64,000 nt of DNA from Clostridiaceae bacterium Marseille-Q4143 (GTDB taxonomy: Bacteria > Bacillota > Clostridia > Lachnospirales > Lachnospiraceae): contig CP073693.1 in NCBI GenBank assembly GCA_018228645.1, positions 2,862,416 to 2,926,415 on the forward strand, read 5' to 3'. Made by a program: the position numbers and the translations under genes. Of the stretch, positions 1-7,340 are shown in pieces. The notes below the pieces were generated by a model. That model was not told where the DNA came from, did not search any database, and saw only the letters and a program-made list of their open reading frames with translations. The first letter of the stretch is position 1. Every line of letters starts with the position of its first letter.

Positions 1-110
1 TTGGATTGAGCGCTTCTATCAGCTATCCTGTAGGTATTGTATTTGCAGTTGCCATGCTTGGTATCTTCCTGTTCAAATGCATTTTGAAATCAGATACAAA
101 AACAGCTTAA
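1..110 (+). CDS. C-terminal end of an unidentified membrane protein (partial)
   Basis: The window opens inside a plus-strand gene. Reading from base 3 gives 35 codons ending in TAA. The tail is a single strongly hydrophobic stretch (about residues 5-28 of the fragment, containing ISYPVGIVFAVAMLG) followed by a short basic/polar end (KSDTKTA). This is the last transmembrane helix of an integral membrane protein, probably a transporter. The SYPVG-type helix start is seen in AspT/YidE-like permeases, but 35 residues are too few to assign a family. It converges on the broken ammonium transporter gene and shares a bidirectional terminator with it. Confidence 0.6.
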   Translation, partial: GLSASISYPVGIVFAVAMLGIFLFKCILKSDTKTA

Positions 111-133
111 GTAAATCATACAGTATAACGACG

Positions 134-164
134 AAAAGGGATGCCGGAAAACCGACATCCCTTT
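134..164. terminator. bidirectional intrinsic terminator
   Basis: An AAAGGGATG arm pairs with CATCCCTTT around a short CGG/CCG inner stem. A-rich sequence on the left and T-rich sequence on the right allow termination in both directions, between the convergent plus-strand fragment and the minus-strand amt-PII pseudogene. Confidence 0.8.
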
Positions 165-173
165 CTTTAAATT

Positions 174-1041
174 TTATTCTACATCTTTCAGAGCATCCAG
201 ATCTTCTTCACCAGTTCTTACTTTAACAACCTTATCTACATTGTAAACAAAGATCTTACCGTCACCAATATGACCGGTGTAAAGAGCTTTCTTAGCTGCT
301 TCAATTACTTTATCAACCGGAATATTTCCAACGATGACTTCTACTTTTACCTTCGGCAGCAGGGTCGCATCCATCTCAACTCCACGATACTTCTCTCCTG
401 CTCCTTTCTGTACTCCGCAGCCCATAACCTGGGTAACGGTCATACCGGTAACTCCGATATCATTCATGGCTTTCTTCAGCTGAAGACAACAGTCGCAGTT
501 GCCGGAGCTACGGTAGTGGTCAGGAAAATAGAACCAAGCTGTTCTACAGAAGTTGCTGCAGCTCCGTTAAATCCGTACCAGCCAAGCCAGAGGATAAAAC
601 ATCCAAGACAGCCAAGGGGAAGGTTATGTCCCGGAAATGCATTGACCTTTGTGATTCTTCCGGATTTGTCTTTTACAAATTTTCCAATACGGGGTCCGAG
701 CATTTTGGCACCGATGAGTGCAGAAAGGCCACCTACCATATGGATGGCACAGGAACCTGCAAAATCATGGAATCCTATTTGTGAAAGCCAGCCGCCTCCC
801 CAGATCCAGTGAGCCTCAATCGGATAAATGACTGCCGAAATGACACCGGAATAAATACGATGGTTCCAATACAGAAATCCATCAGGTTTTTCATCAAAAT
901 ATTACCGGTATTCTTTGCTCTGGTAAATCCCGCCTCTACCATTGCAAAACCAGCCTGCATCCAAAATACTAACGCGGCTCCGATCAGAAACCAGACGCCA
1001 AAGACTATACCGTTTACGGATTCTAAGATTTCTCCACTCAT
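174..1041 (-). pseudogene. amt: ammonium transporter (Amt) with fused PII domain, broken by two internal deletions
   Basis: Three blocks in one direction are recognisable. The first (1041 to about 845) is the Amt N-terminus after an AGGAGG site, starting MSGEILESVNGIVFG and ending in GTIVFIPV. The second, in another frame, resumes at ISAVIYPIEAHW and runs through FHDFAGSCAIHMVGG and GWYGFNGAAATSV, the middle of the transporter. The third (about 490-174) is a PII signalling domain with the T-loop sequence EKYRGVEMDATLLPK, entering at LKKAMNDIG. Missing are several Amt helices between blocks one and two, the remaining helices after block two, and the first strand and helix of PII. A full Amt-PII fusion would be about 550-600 residues. 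The first junction lies in CCGGTG, a sequence expected on both sides (Pro-Val and Ser-Gly-Val codons), which points to a short-repeat deletion. No working transporter can be made; the PII part could still be expressed only if it found a new start. Confidence 0.85.
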
Positions 1042-1113
1042 AAACGTTCCTCCTCATTTTTCATTCATTAGCATTTCTTCCGGGCCCACCGCATATTTAT
1101 TGCGGATAAAAGA

Positions 1114-1147
1114 AAAAGGCACCGAATCTTCTGATTCAGCGCCTTTG
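1114..1147 (-). terminator. intrinsic terminator of the aminotransferase unit
   Basis: On the minus strand AAAGGCGCTGAATC pairs with GATTCGGTGCCTTT and is followed by TTTCTTTT. It lies about 120 bases beyond the aminotransferase stop codon and just upstream of the amt start. Confidence 0.8.
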
Positions 1148-1264
1148 CTTGACAATAATTATAAAGATAATCCATTCTTTCGTCAATCAACGAAAAACAC
1201 GAAAGAAAATAAAGACAGTGTTAAAATTTCGTTAATTTTTACAAAATTGTATCATTGTATGCAA

Positions 1265-2353
1265 TTATTTCTTCTTAAGGCTGCTCAAGGTCTGCTCAAG
1301 TGCCTGAAGCGTCTCCGTTACATCCTGCTCATTCGCATTCTCACCCATATGTCCGATACGGATAACCTGTCCGGTGAGCACATCAAAGCTTCCTGCAATC
1401 ATAATATTATGATCTTTCTTCATAGTTTCCAGAATATCTGCAGCTGTCATTCCTTCCGGAATGCGGATAACGGTAACCGTGTTGGAATATCCATTTTCCA
1501 GATAGAGCGACAGCCCCATCTTCTGAACTGCCGTTCTGGTCATCTCGCCATACTTCTTATGACGGTCATAACGTTCAGTATCTGCTTTTACATTTTCCAG
1601 CGCCGCACAAAGTCCGTAAATATCACTGATGGGCATCGTATATGGGAACCACAGATTCTTATAATAATCCTTGAACACCAGAATATTGGCATAGAAAGAC
1701 GCAATCGGTGTTTTCCTCTCTTCCATGGCTTTCATGGCTGCATCACTGACTGTCACAAAGGTCAGTCCCGGAGGTGCCGAAAGAGCTTTCTGGGAACCTC
1801 CACAGGCAATATCGATCTGTCCCTCGTCCACACGAAGCGGTTCACCAAACATAGCAGAAACAGAATCCACAATCGTCATAATGCCGTATTCATGAAGAGC
1901 ACGGCTTAACTCCTCTACCGGATTCAGAACTCCGCTTGGTGTATCACAGTGTACCAGCGTTGCATATTTAAAATCATGATGTTCTTTTAAATATGCACGA
2001 AAAGCATCTACATCCAGTGCCCGGGTGTAAGGGGCTTCATAAAAAGTAACCTGTCCGCCATACATCGTTACAAAATCTGCAAATCCTTTTCCATAGACAC
2101 CGTTATCCAGAACAAGGACCTGATCTCCAGGTTCTGTCAGAGACGCACAAGCTGCCTCCAGACCGAGAATTCCTTCCCCATCCAGAATATAGGCTGTATT
2201 TTTCGTTTCCAGAAGCTCACTGATCAGTTCACAGGTCTCCTTATAATAATCGTAAAATGCCGGATCCAGATCCGGATTCGTGCAGGCAAGACTTCTTGCA
2301 TTGCGTACATTTTCCCGTACCTGTGTCGGTCCGGGAGTCATAATCTTATACAT
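1265..2353 (-). CDS. class V PLP-dependent aminotransferase (alanine-glyoxylate aminotransferase family)
   Basis: A 362-residue cytosolic PLP enzyme. The N-terminus MYKIMTPGPTQV is the typical substrate-loop start of the serine-pyruvate/alanine-glyoxylate branch. VDSVSAMFGE holds the Asp (about 163) that contacts the PLP ring nitrogen, and GGSQKALSAPPG holds the Schiff-base lysine (about 189). Length and motifs are complete. Family members transfer amino groups from alanine, serine, phosphonates or pyridoxamine to keto acids, so the substrate cannot be fixed from sequence. It lies 30 bases downstream of an ECF transporter S component on the same strand, a spacing that implies one transcript. 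This suggests, by inference only, that the imported compound or its product is a substrate; vitamin B6 forms are one candidate because pyridoxamine-pyruvate aminotransferase belongs to this family. Confidence 0.88.
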   Translation of the reverse strand: MYKIMTPGPTQVRENVRNARSLACTNPDLDPAFYDYYKETCELISELLETKNTAYILDGEGILGLEAACASLTEPGDQVLVLDNGVYGKGFADFVTMYGGQVTFYEAPYTRALDVDAFRAYLKEHHDFKYATLVHCDTPSGVLNPVEELSRALHEYGIMTIVDSVSAMFGEPLRVDEGQIDIACGGSQKALSAPPGLTFVTVSDAAMKAMEERKTPIASFYANILVFKDYYKNLWFPYTMPISDIYGLCAALENVKADTERYDRHKKYGEMTRTAVQKMGLSLYLENGYSNTVTVIRIPEGMTAADILETMKKDHNIMIAGSFDVLTGQVIRIGHMGENANEQDVTETLQALEQTLSSLKKK

Positions 2354-2383
2354 TACTTCTTATTCCTCTCATGCAATTCTTTC

Positions 2384-2911
2384 TTATCTGCGGATAGCTC
2401 TTCTGACTACTTCTGCAATCGGAAGAACCAGAACAGCTGCCACACCAATCTGAACCAGGTTGCCCGGAATGGATGCTGCCGGTGCAATCCAGTTTCCATA
2501 AATGATACCTTCTGCAATATAGTATCCTACGATTTTTAACACACAGGCAACAACAATGGCCAGCACATTCCAACGGAATCCATGATGTTTCTCGGTAATT
2601 GCGCCTACGCTGTATCCCATCAGACCTACAACTACAAAAGTAAACGGTGCCCACAGCACCCAGCCGCCCATCAGATCGAACAATGCCATTCCAATCGAAC
2701 CAGCCAGTGCTCCAGTACGTTTTCCAAAAATAATTGCTGCCAGAAACAGCGGTACATTTCCCAGATGAACCAGTCCGCCATTAGCTGCAATCGGAAGCCG
2801 GATATTGATAAATCCTGTCGCAATAAAGGTAAGTGCAATGCAGACTCCGGTGATTGCGATCTCCGATACAGAAATTGTCTGTTTTTCATTCGTAAGTTCT
2901 TTCGTGCTCAT
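2384..2911 (-). CDS. ECF transporter S component (substrate-binding membrane subunit)
   Basis: A 175-residue integral membrane protein with about six hydrophobic segments. After a polar N-terminus (residues 1-18) comes the ECF S-component pattern: ITGVCIALTFIATGF, then ANGGLVHLGNVPLFLAAIIFGKRTGALAG, then a GWVLWAPFTF helix. It would bind a vitamin or precursor and pair with a shared energizing module (EcfA, EcfA', EcfT) encoded elsewhere. It resembles S components of the hydroxymethylpyrimidine/pyridoxine/pantothenate type more than BioY or RibU, but the ligand is not determined. The start has an excellent GAGGAGG site. An aminotransferase follows 30 bases downstream. Upstream, a small hairpin (CTGGAT paired with ATCCAG near 2965-2990) lies in the leader; no known riboswitch was recognised. 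Confidence 0.85.
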   Translation of the reverse strand: MSTKELTNEKQTISVSEIAITGVCIALTFIATGFINIRLPIAANGGLVHLGNVPLFLAAIIFGKRTGALAGSIGMALFDLMGGWVLWAPFTFVVVGLMGYSVGAITEKHHGFRWNVLAIVVACVLKIVGYYIAEGIIYGNWIAPAASIPGNLVQIGVAAVLVLPIAEVVRRAIRR

Positions 2912-3005
2912 AATATGTTGCCTCCTCGTCGTTCGTTGAGCACTATACTACTCCTTATCTGGATGTATGAATATATCCAGTTTTTTACAATTTGATAAGG
3001 TCAGA

Positions 3006-3647
3006 TTAACGAACCCTTGGAAGATTCCAGCGATATTTCGCTGCCAGCAGACGGATCATAAAAACGAGCATCGAAGAAATCATCATTGCCGGAAGTTCTC
3101 CAAACTGTCTATACAAGAAAATACAGCTCATTGCCCCCATCACCGAAGCGCATGCATAAATATGCTTTACAAAAATATAGGGTGGATTCCCGGCCATCAT
3201 ATCTCTGAGCAGACCACCGCCCACACCTGTAACCGTGCCGAGGAATGCGAGCAAAAATGTATTGTCTGTATAGCCCTGTTTGATTCCTGTCATGACTCCA
3301 ACTGCAGTGAAAATACCAAGACCTATTGCATCCATGAGCTGCATCACCCTGTCATAGCTGTTATGAAATCTGGCAGCATTTTTATCTGCTTTAAAATAGA
3401 GAAATCCAAAGATTAAAAGTGCTGTTATTACAGATGTTTCCACATAAATCGGTTCCAGCAACGCCGACGGTATCTGGCAAAGCACAATATCACGGATCGT
3501 TCCGCCTCCCACCGCCGTCACAGTTCCCAGAACACAGACTCCAAACAAATCCATATTCTTACGAATCCCTACCATTACGCCGGAAGCTGCAAAGGCAATG
3601 GTCCCGATCAGTTCCATAAGAAATAAAAGCAAATTCTGAATGTTCAT
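3006..3647 (-). CDS. TRIC-type cation channel / UPF0126 (YadS-YicG) membrane protein
   Basis: A 213-residue protein with about seven membrane segments made of two repeats of the UPF0126 unit. Each repeat carries the signature glycine triplet followed by Arg-Asp: VGGGTIRDI near residue 47 and VGGGLLRDMM near residue 143. Family members are trimeric monovalent-cation channels or, as reported for some bacteria, glycine carriers. The length is normal. A GGGGG-rich ribosome site precedes the ATG. Its role here is not indicated by the neighbours. Confidence 0.9.
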   Translation of the reverse strand: MNIQNLLLFLMELIGTIAFAASGVMVGIRKNMDLFGVCVLGTVTAVGGGTIRDIVLCQIPSALLEPIYVETSVITALLIFGFLYFKADKNAARFHNSYDRVMQLMDAIGLGIFTAVGVMTGIKQGYTDNTFLLAFLGTVTGVGGGLLRDMMAGNPPYIFVKHIYACASVMGAMSCIFLYRQFGELPAMMISSMLVFMIRLLAAKYRWNLPRVR

Positions 3648-3683
3648 AAATCATAATCCCCCGTGTCATTGAAATTTGACATA

Positions 3684-4184
3684 TCACAGGAGAAGATTTC
3701 TGAGTCTGTCCAAATCATCTGCATCGGGATGTGACAGGGCACGGTCAAAATTTTCAATCAGTGCATCAATATTAGCCGGATGCTCTGTCTGTTCCTTCAT
3801 CTTTAAATAACGATTTTTCACAGATTCCGGCATTTTTCCCTGGCACATATATTCACCTACAATCGTATTGCTTTCATCGATAGATTGTCTGACATGCTCA
3901 AGTACCTTTTGAAAATAGGTATCACTTCCACCAAAACCAGCGGTTCCGAACAGAAAGATCTTTTTATTCCTCAGACTGGACAGCAGTTCCAGCGTAGATT
4001 GATCTGCGTTTCCTTTGTCTGTCCAGAAGCCAATATAAAGCATCTCCGATTGCGGCTGTCCTATTTCTTTTACACCAAAATAATCACAGTTTTCTTTTGG
4101 CAGTGTCTCATAAATTGCATCTGCAAGCTGTCTGGTGTTACCTGTCAGACTACTGAATATAATCGAATATCTTTCTCTGCTCAT
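3684..4184 (-). CDS. small flavodoxin-like protein (possibly BilS)
   Basis: A 166-residue single-domain flavodoxin. SSLTGNTRQLA near residue 11 is the FMN phosphate-binding loop, followed by alternating strand/helix segments with GFWTDKGNAD and GTAGFGGSD as the later FMN-contacting loops. The start was moved to the ATG preceded by AAGGGAGAG; an earlier in-frame ATG has no ribosome site. It would act as a cytosolic one-electron or hydride carrier. The size and sequence style match the flavodoxin called BilS, described next to the bilirubin reductase BilR in gut Firmicutes, but no bilR-like gene lies nearby, so this identification is tentative. The C-terminal 45 residues are acidic and helical. 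Confidence 0.75.
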   Translation of the reverse strand: MSRERYSIIFSSLTGNTRQLADAIYETLPKENCDYFGVKEIGQPQSEMLYIGFWTDKGNADQSTLELLSSLRNKKIFLFGTAGFGGSDTYFQKVLEHVRQSIDESNTIVGEYMCQGKMPESVKNRYLKMKEQTEHPANIDALIENFDRALSHPDADDLDRLRNLLL

Positions 4185-4291
4185 TTCATGCTCTCCCTTT
4201 TCATTTCCGTTCATTTAATCGATTTCCAACCTTATGAAACAGTATAACACAAGTAGCTTCTTCTTTTCCAGTCTCCGATCAGTTCTATTTA

Positions 4292-5068
4292 TTATCCAAG
4301 TGCCACATCAAGAACCATCATCAAACTGAATCCAACTGCAAAGAAGACCGTGCCAACATCAGAATGCTTTCCTTGCGACATTTCCGGAATCAATTCTTCA
4401 ACTACAACATAAAGCATTGCTCCTGCTGCAAAGCTCAATAAATAAGGCAATGCCGGAATGATCAGCTGCGCAGCAATGATTGTAAGTACTGCTCCAACCG
4501 GTTCAACCACCCCTGAAAGCACACCACTAAGAAATGCTTTTCCTTTACTTTCTCCCTCTGCCCTAAGCGGCATGGATATGATCGCCCCTTCCGGAAAATT
4601 TTGAATCGCAATTCCAAGGGATAAAGCAAGGGCACTTGCAGCTGTAATCTGAGTGTTTTCAGCAAGAAGTCCTGCATACATTACACCCACTGCCATACCT
4701 TCAGGAATATTATGCAGTGTAACCGCCAATACCATCATTGTAGTGCGGCCAAGTTTGCTTTTCGGTCCCTCTGCCTGGTCACTTCCTACATGAAGATGTG
4801 GAATCAGGTGATCAAGTGCAAGTAAAAACAATATGCCAATCCAGAAACCAGTTAATGCCGGTAAAAACGAGAAAACTCCCATATTCTCAGATTGTTCTAT
4901 GGCTGGAATCAAAAGACTCCAGATTGAGGCGGCAACCATCACACCTGCCGCAAATCCCGCAAGTGCCCGCTGCACCGATTTTCCAAGTGTTTTTTTCATG
5001 AAAAATACGCATGCTGCACCGAGCGTCGTTCCAAGAAATGGAATCAGTATACCAAAAAAGATTTTCAT
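4292..5068 (-). CDS. ZIP family divalent metal transporter
   Basis: A 258-residue membrane protein with about eight helices. The two metal-binding helices are intact: LHNIPEGMAVG (helix 4) and IQNFPEGAIIS (helix 5). A cytosolic loop with LIPHLHVGSDQAEG carries the His residues typical of the variable loop between helices 3 and 4. It most likely imports zinc, iron or manganese, in the ZupT/GufA branch. The start has AAAGGAAAA upstream. No metal-regulator binding site was evident. Confidence 0.9.
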   Translation of the reverse strand: MKIFFGILIPFLGTTLGAACVFFMKKTLGKSVQRALAGFAAGVMVAASIWSLLIPAIEQSENMGVFSFLPALTGFWIGILFLLALDHLIPHLHVGSDQAEGPKSKLGRTTMMVLAVTLHNIPEGMAVGVMYAGLLAENTQITAASALALSLGIAIQNFPEGAIISMPLRAEGESKGKAFLSGVLSGVVEPVGAVLTIIAAQLIIPALPYLLSFAAGAMLYVVVEELIPEMSQGKHSDVGTVFFAVGFSLMMVLDVALG

Positions 5069-5158
5069 TTATTTTATGTTTTCCTTTCTATTGATTTTAT
5101 ATCATAATACTATTCTATGAGACAGTATTACATGTGTGAATAATGAAGTTAGCTTATA

Positions 5159-5287
5159 CTAACCTATATTTATAAAGAAACTATGTAAAACATATGCCGT
5201 AATCATATTGGCGACAGTAGATTTTCCAAAACAGCGTGGACGGCTGATACAAATAAATTCCCATTTGCATGCCCTCCCGCTTTTCAT
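5159..5287 (-). pseudogene. N-terminal stump of an AAA-ATPase-like (PF09820 type) protein
   Basis: A 42-codon open frame whose middle reads FICISRPRCFGKSTVANM. This is the N-terminal Walker A region of the predicted AAA-ATPase/PD-(D/E)XK nuclease family, which normally continues for another 450-500 residues. Here the frame stops after HSFFINIG. No ribosome site precedes its ATG. It is a relic left between the ZIP gene and the DUF3169 gene; similar proteins are often present in many copies in gut Clostridia and Bacteroides. Confidence 0.7.
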
Positions 5288-5302
5288 ATTTTTTATTATA
5301 CC

Positions 5303-6109
5303 CTATTTTTGATCTTCAGGAAACATGAAACTGCTTTTTTTCATCCTCACGCAACTTCCAGTATAAGTAAACTGTGCCAGCATCCAGATCACCGCCAGGA
5401 CAATTACTGCAAGCATGCCGGTATCAAAATAGAGATTTGCAAGCATGACCAGAATGAGAATCACCGGGATCGTGCGATTAACGGTCATATACGCTTTATA
5501 AGCGCTGCGGTAAATCACCTCTTTTTCCGCTTCATCACAGCTATCCAGCCACTGCTCCTGGAATTTCGGGGAAGACGGATCACCTTTCTTCTCCGGATGT
5601 GTTTTCTGAAGCAGCTTCACATACCGGATCTGCCAAAAATAGAGATATACATAAATAGCAATAAATATCACACATGCCACAAGGAATGAATACGCATGGT
5701 TCTCTGCCTCAATATATTTCATGGAATAACCGAAAGTCAGGAAGAAAATACTCAACACCTGTGAAAGTACACTCAGATTCGTCGCAAAAGCTCCAACTTT
5801 TTCTTCCTCATATTCCAACCGATCACATTCTTCATCATCCGCCGCCGGCTGACACACACAGATTCCTTTCAGTTTCCGCATACAGATTTCCTCCAGCAAC
5901 ACAGTCACTGCAAAAATGACCCCCAGAATTGGAATCAGCATGCTTCTGATCTGCTGCAACGCCCAGGCACTGTTCAATATAATTCCACGTGACAGTAATA
6001 CAAAACGAAGCATTCCTGTTCCTCCGCCGATCACACTGCCAATCACACAGGCGATCGCAATAATCTTGACGCCTCTAAGATAACTGTTGACTTTCATTTC
6101 CTGTTTCAT
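5303..6109 (-). CDS. DUF3169-type membrane protein
   Basis: A 268-residue protein with six predicted membrane segments in three pairs: around residues 14-34, 54-72, 110-126, 140-160, 215-232 and 235-250. Between them lie acidic loops, including CQPAADDEECDRLEYEEEK. It matches the general layout of DUF3169 proteins, which have no known function and usually follow a small XRE-type regulator. Its ATG overlaps the regulator stop codon (ATGA), so the two are translationally coupled and share the operator region described upstream. Confidence 0.75.
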   Translation of the reverse strand: MKQEMKVNSYLRGVKIIAIACVIGSVIGGGTGMLRFVLLSRGIILNSAWALQQIRSMLIPILGVIFAVTVLLEEICMRKLKGICVCQPAADDEECDRLEYEEEKVGAFATNLSVLSQVLSIFFLTFGYSMKYIEAENHAYSFLVACVIFIAIYVYLYFWQIRYVKLLQKTHPEKKGDPSSPKFQEQWLDSCDEAEKEVIYRSAYKAYMTVNRTIPVILILVMLANLYFDTGMLAVIVLAVIWMLAQFTYTGSCVRMKKSSFMFPEDQK

Positions 6110-6315
6110 GACTCATCCTCCTCATACTGAAAAATATCTTCCACCTGAACCCCACAGATTTTTGCCAGCTTCAATGCCAACGCCACTGACGGTGAATAGT
6201 CCCCCCGCTCGATTAAACTGATGGTCTGTCTTGATACTCCTGCCAGCTTTCCAAGCTCAGTCTGATTGATACCGAGCCTGGAACGATATTCTTTTAACTG
6301 ATTAAGTAATGACAT
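6106..6315 (-). CDS. XRE-family HTH regulator (YozG/Cro-like)
   Basis: A 69-residue Cro/C1-type repressor consisting only of the five-helix HTH domain. LGINQTELGKLAGVSRQTISLIERG is the turn and recognition helix region (residues 15-39), and the tail ends with the acidic YEEDES. The second ATG was chosen because AAGGAG lies nine bases before it but only three before the first ATG. Such mini-regulators typically repress their own operon with a membrane protein partner, here DUF3169. Three matching dyads lie immediately upstream. Confidence 0.88.
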   Translation of the reverse strand: MSLLNQLKEYRSRLGINQTELGKLAGVSRQTISLIERGDYSPSVALALKLAKICGVQVEDIFQYEEDES

Positions 6316-6330
6316 ATGCATTTACTCCTT

Positions 6331-6407
6331 TGACAACTTTTCTTGTCATCTTCACTATAGCATTGACAACTATCCTTGTCAATATATTTTGACAATTTTA
6401 CTTGTCA
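6331..6407 (-). promoter_or_regulatory. three TGACAA-N6-TTGTCA operator dyads
   Basis: Three 18-base dyads with identical half sites start at 6331, 6364 and 6390 (spacings 33 and 26). The six central bases differ: CTTTTC, CTATCC and TTTTAC. They fill the space upstream of the XRE gene, and the half site TTGACA/TGACAA can also serve as a -35 element. The arrangement indicates cooperative autorepression. Confidence 0.8.
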
Positions 6408-6429
6408 TTTAAGAACAGGTACAAAAAAT

Positions 6430-6457
6430 ACGCATGCAGGACAACTCCCACATGCGT
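6430..6457 (-). terminator. intrinsic terminator of the DUF1847 gene
   Basis: On the minus strand ACGCATG and CATGCGT enclose a 14-base loop and are followed by ATTTTTTG. It lies about 30 bases after the DUF1847 stop codon and ahead of the XRE operators. Confidence 0.8.
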
Positions 6458-6488
6458 GTCTTCTTCAATAATGCAATGAAGGAATGTT

Positions 6489-7109
6489 TTATTCCAGCCG
6501 CTTTTTAAAATATCCCTCTGCACAGTAGATAGCACCACAGGGATTATGAGCCAAAACACGATCCTTGGCCACCAGTGTCGTGACCATTGCATCCGAATAT
6601 TTATAAAACATCGAGTCATGTCCGACGCACAGACCGATCTCAATGTTAAACTCGGTCTGCTGCTCATTCAACAGCTTTGCCTGTGCGATGGGATTGCACA
6701 TGGCTTCAAATTCACCCGGATGTATTTTGACCTCTTCCGGAATACCGACTTCTTCTTTTGAGATGCCGCCCGTCTTGCAGATGACTGACACTACCTCAAA
6801 GCCCTGTGCCCGGAGTAAATCGGCCACGATGCGGGCTTCTTTCCGCAGCCCTTTGCAGAATGCAAGGCCAAGCTTGTGGTAATTCATCCGCTTACAGAAC
6901 TCTATCGTTTCTTTCAGCCGGGGCCACTGACAATAACCAAGTCCTTCGATGGACGAACAGTTGATATAGAAATCGTGGTTTTCGAGCAGATCATATCCGT
7001 CACGGGAGTTCTCCATGACGGAAATGTTCCGCATCGGGCAGTTTTTTGGCATCTTATCCGGCTCATTGTTGGCACAGGCCAGAACCGTACAGCTGGCACA
7101 AGTATACAT
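6489..7109 (-). CDS. DUF1847 cysteine-rich metal-binding protein
   Basis: A 206-residue cytosolic protein rich in cysteine. The N-terminus MYTCASCTVLAC plus KNCPMRN looks like a metal or Fe-S binding knuckle. Later come KLGLAFCKGLRKEA, VSVICKTGG, EFEAMCNPIAQA, IGLCVGHDSMF and HNPCGAIYC. DUF1847 proteins are described only as putative metal-binding proteins of anaerobes. The start was placed at the ATG preceded by GAAGGAG; the longer frame runs into the end of the neighbouring IS element. Only about 60 bases separate this start from the IS right end, so the original promoter may have been lost or replaced. Confidence 0.85.
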   Translation of the reverse strand: MYTCASCTVLACANNEPDKMPKNCPMRNISVMENSRDGYDLLENHDFYINCSSIEGLGYCQWPRLKETIEFCKRMNYHKLGLAFCKGLRKEARIVADLLRAQGFEVVSVICKTGGISKEEVGIPEEVKIHPGEFEAMCNPIAQAKLLNEQQTEFNIEIGLCVGHDSMFYKYSDAMVTTLVAKDRVLAHNPCGAIYCAEGYFKKRLE

Positions 7110-7170
7110 ATCTATTTCTCCTTCGTTATAAGCATATTTTAACTTGATTTTACTTAATTCTACAGAGTTT

Positions 7171-7340
7171 GTGAACCTCACATGACTAGAAGTCACATGC
7201 TTCTCAGCCGCTTTAAGCGGCAAGACTAAATATCGGCGGATACGCCTGTAACTTAGTTGCACAGATATGTGCAATTACTCAGGCCGGATACGGCATGAAT
7301 CCCACATCACAGGTAGTCCTCTGTATATCTGCCTGCATCT
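7171..7340 (-). ncRNA. probable omega RNA (TnpB guide RNA scaffold) of IS605 copy 1
   Basis: The region from the tnpB stop to the element's right end is non-coding and rich in stems: TTGCACA/TGTGCAA, GCCGCTT/AAGCGGC, GACTTCTAGTC and GTATCCGCC near GGCGTATCC. In IS605 elements this segment is transcribed with tnpB and gives the guide RNA scaffold. The guide is then the chromosomal sequence just past the end, here beginning AAACTCTGTAG on the minus strand. Structure is inferred by eye, not folded by program. Confidence 0.65.

Noticed and set aside
809..1909. Long plus-strand open frame opposite the amt and aminotransferase genes
   Set aside because: No family match; it lies antisense to well-recognised genes and has no ribosome site. 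The same holds for most other plus-strand frames opposite the minus-strand genes.
6489..7274. Longer form of the DUF1847 protein starting at 7274
   Set aside because: The extra 55 residues come from the right end of the IS605 element and lack a ribosome site; the ATG at 7109 has GAAGGAG.
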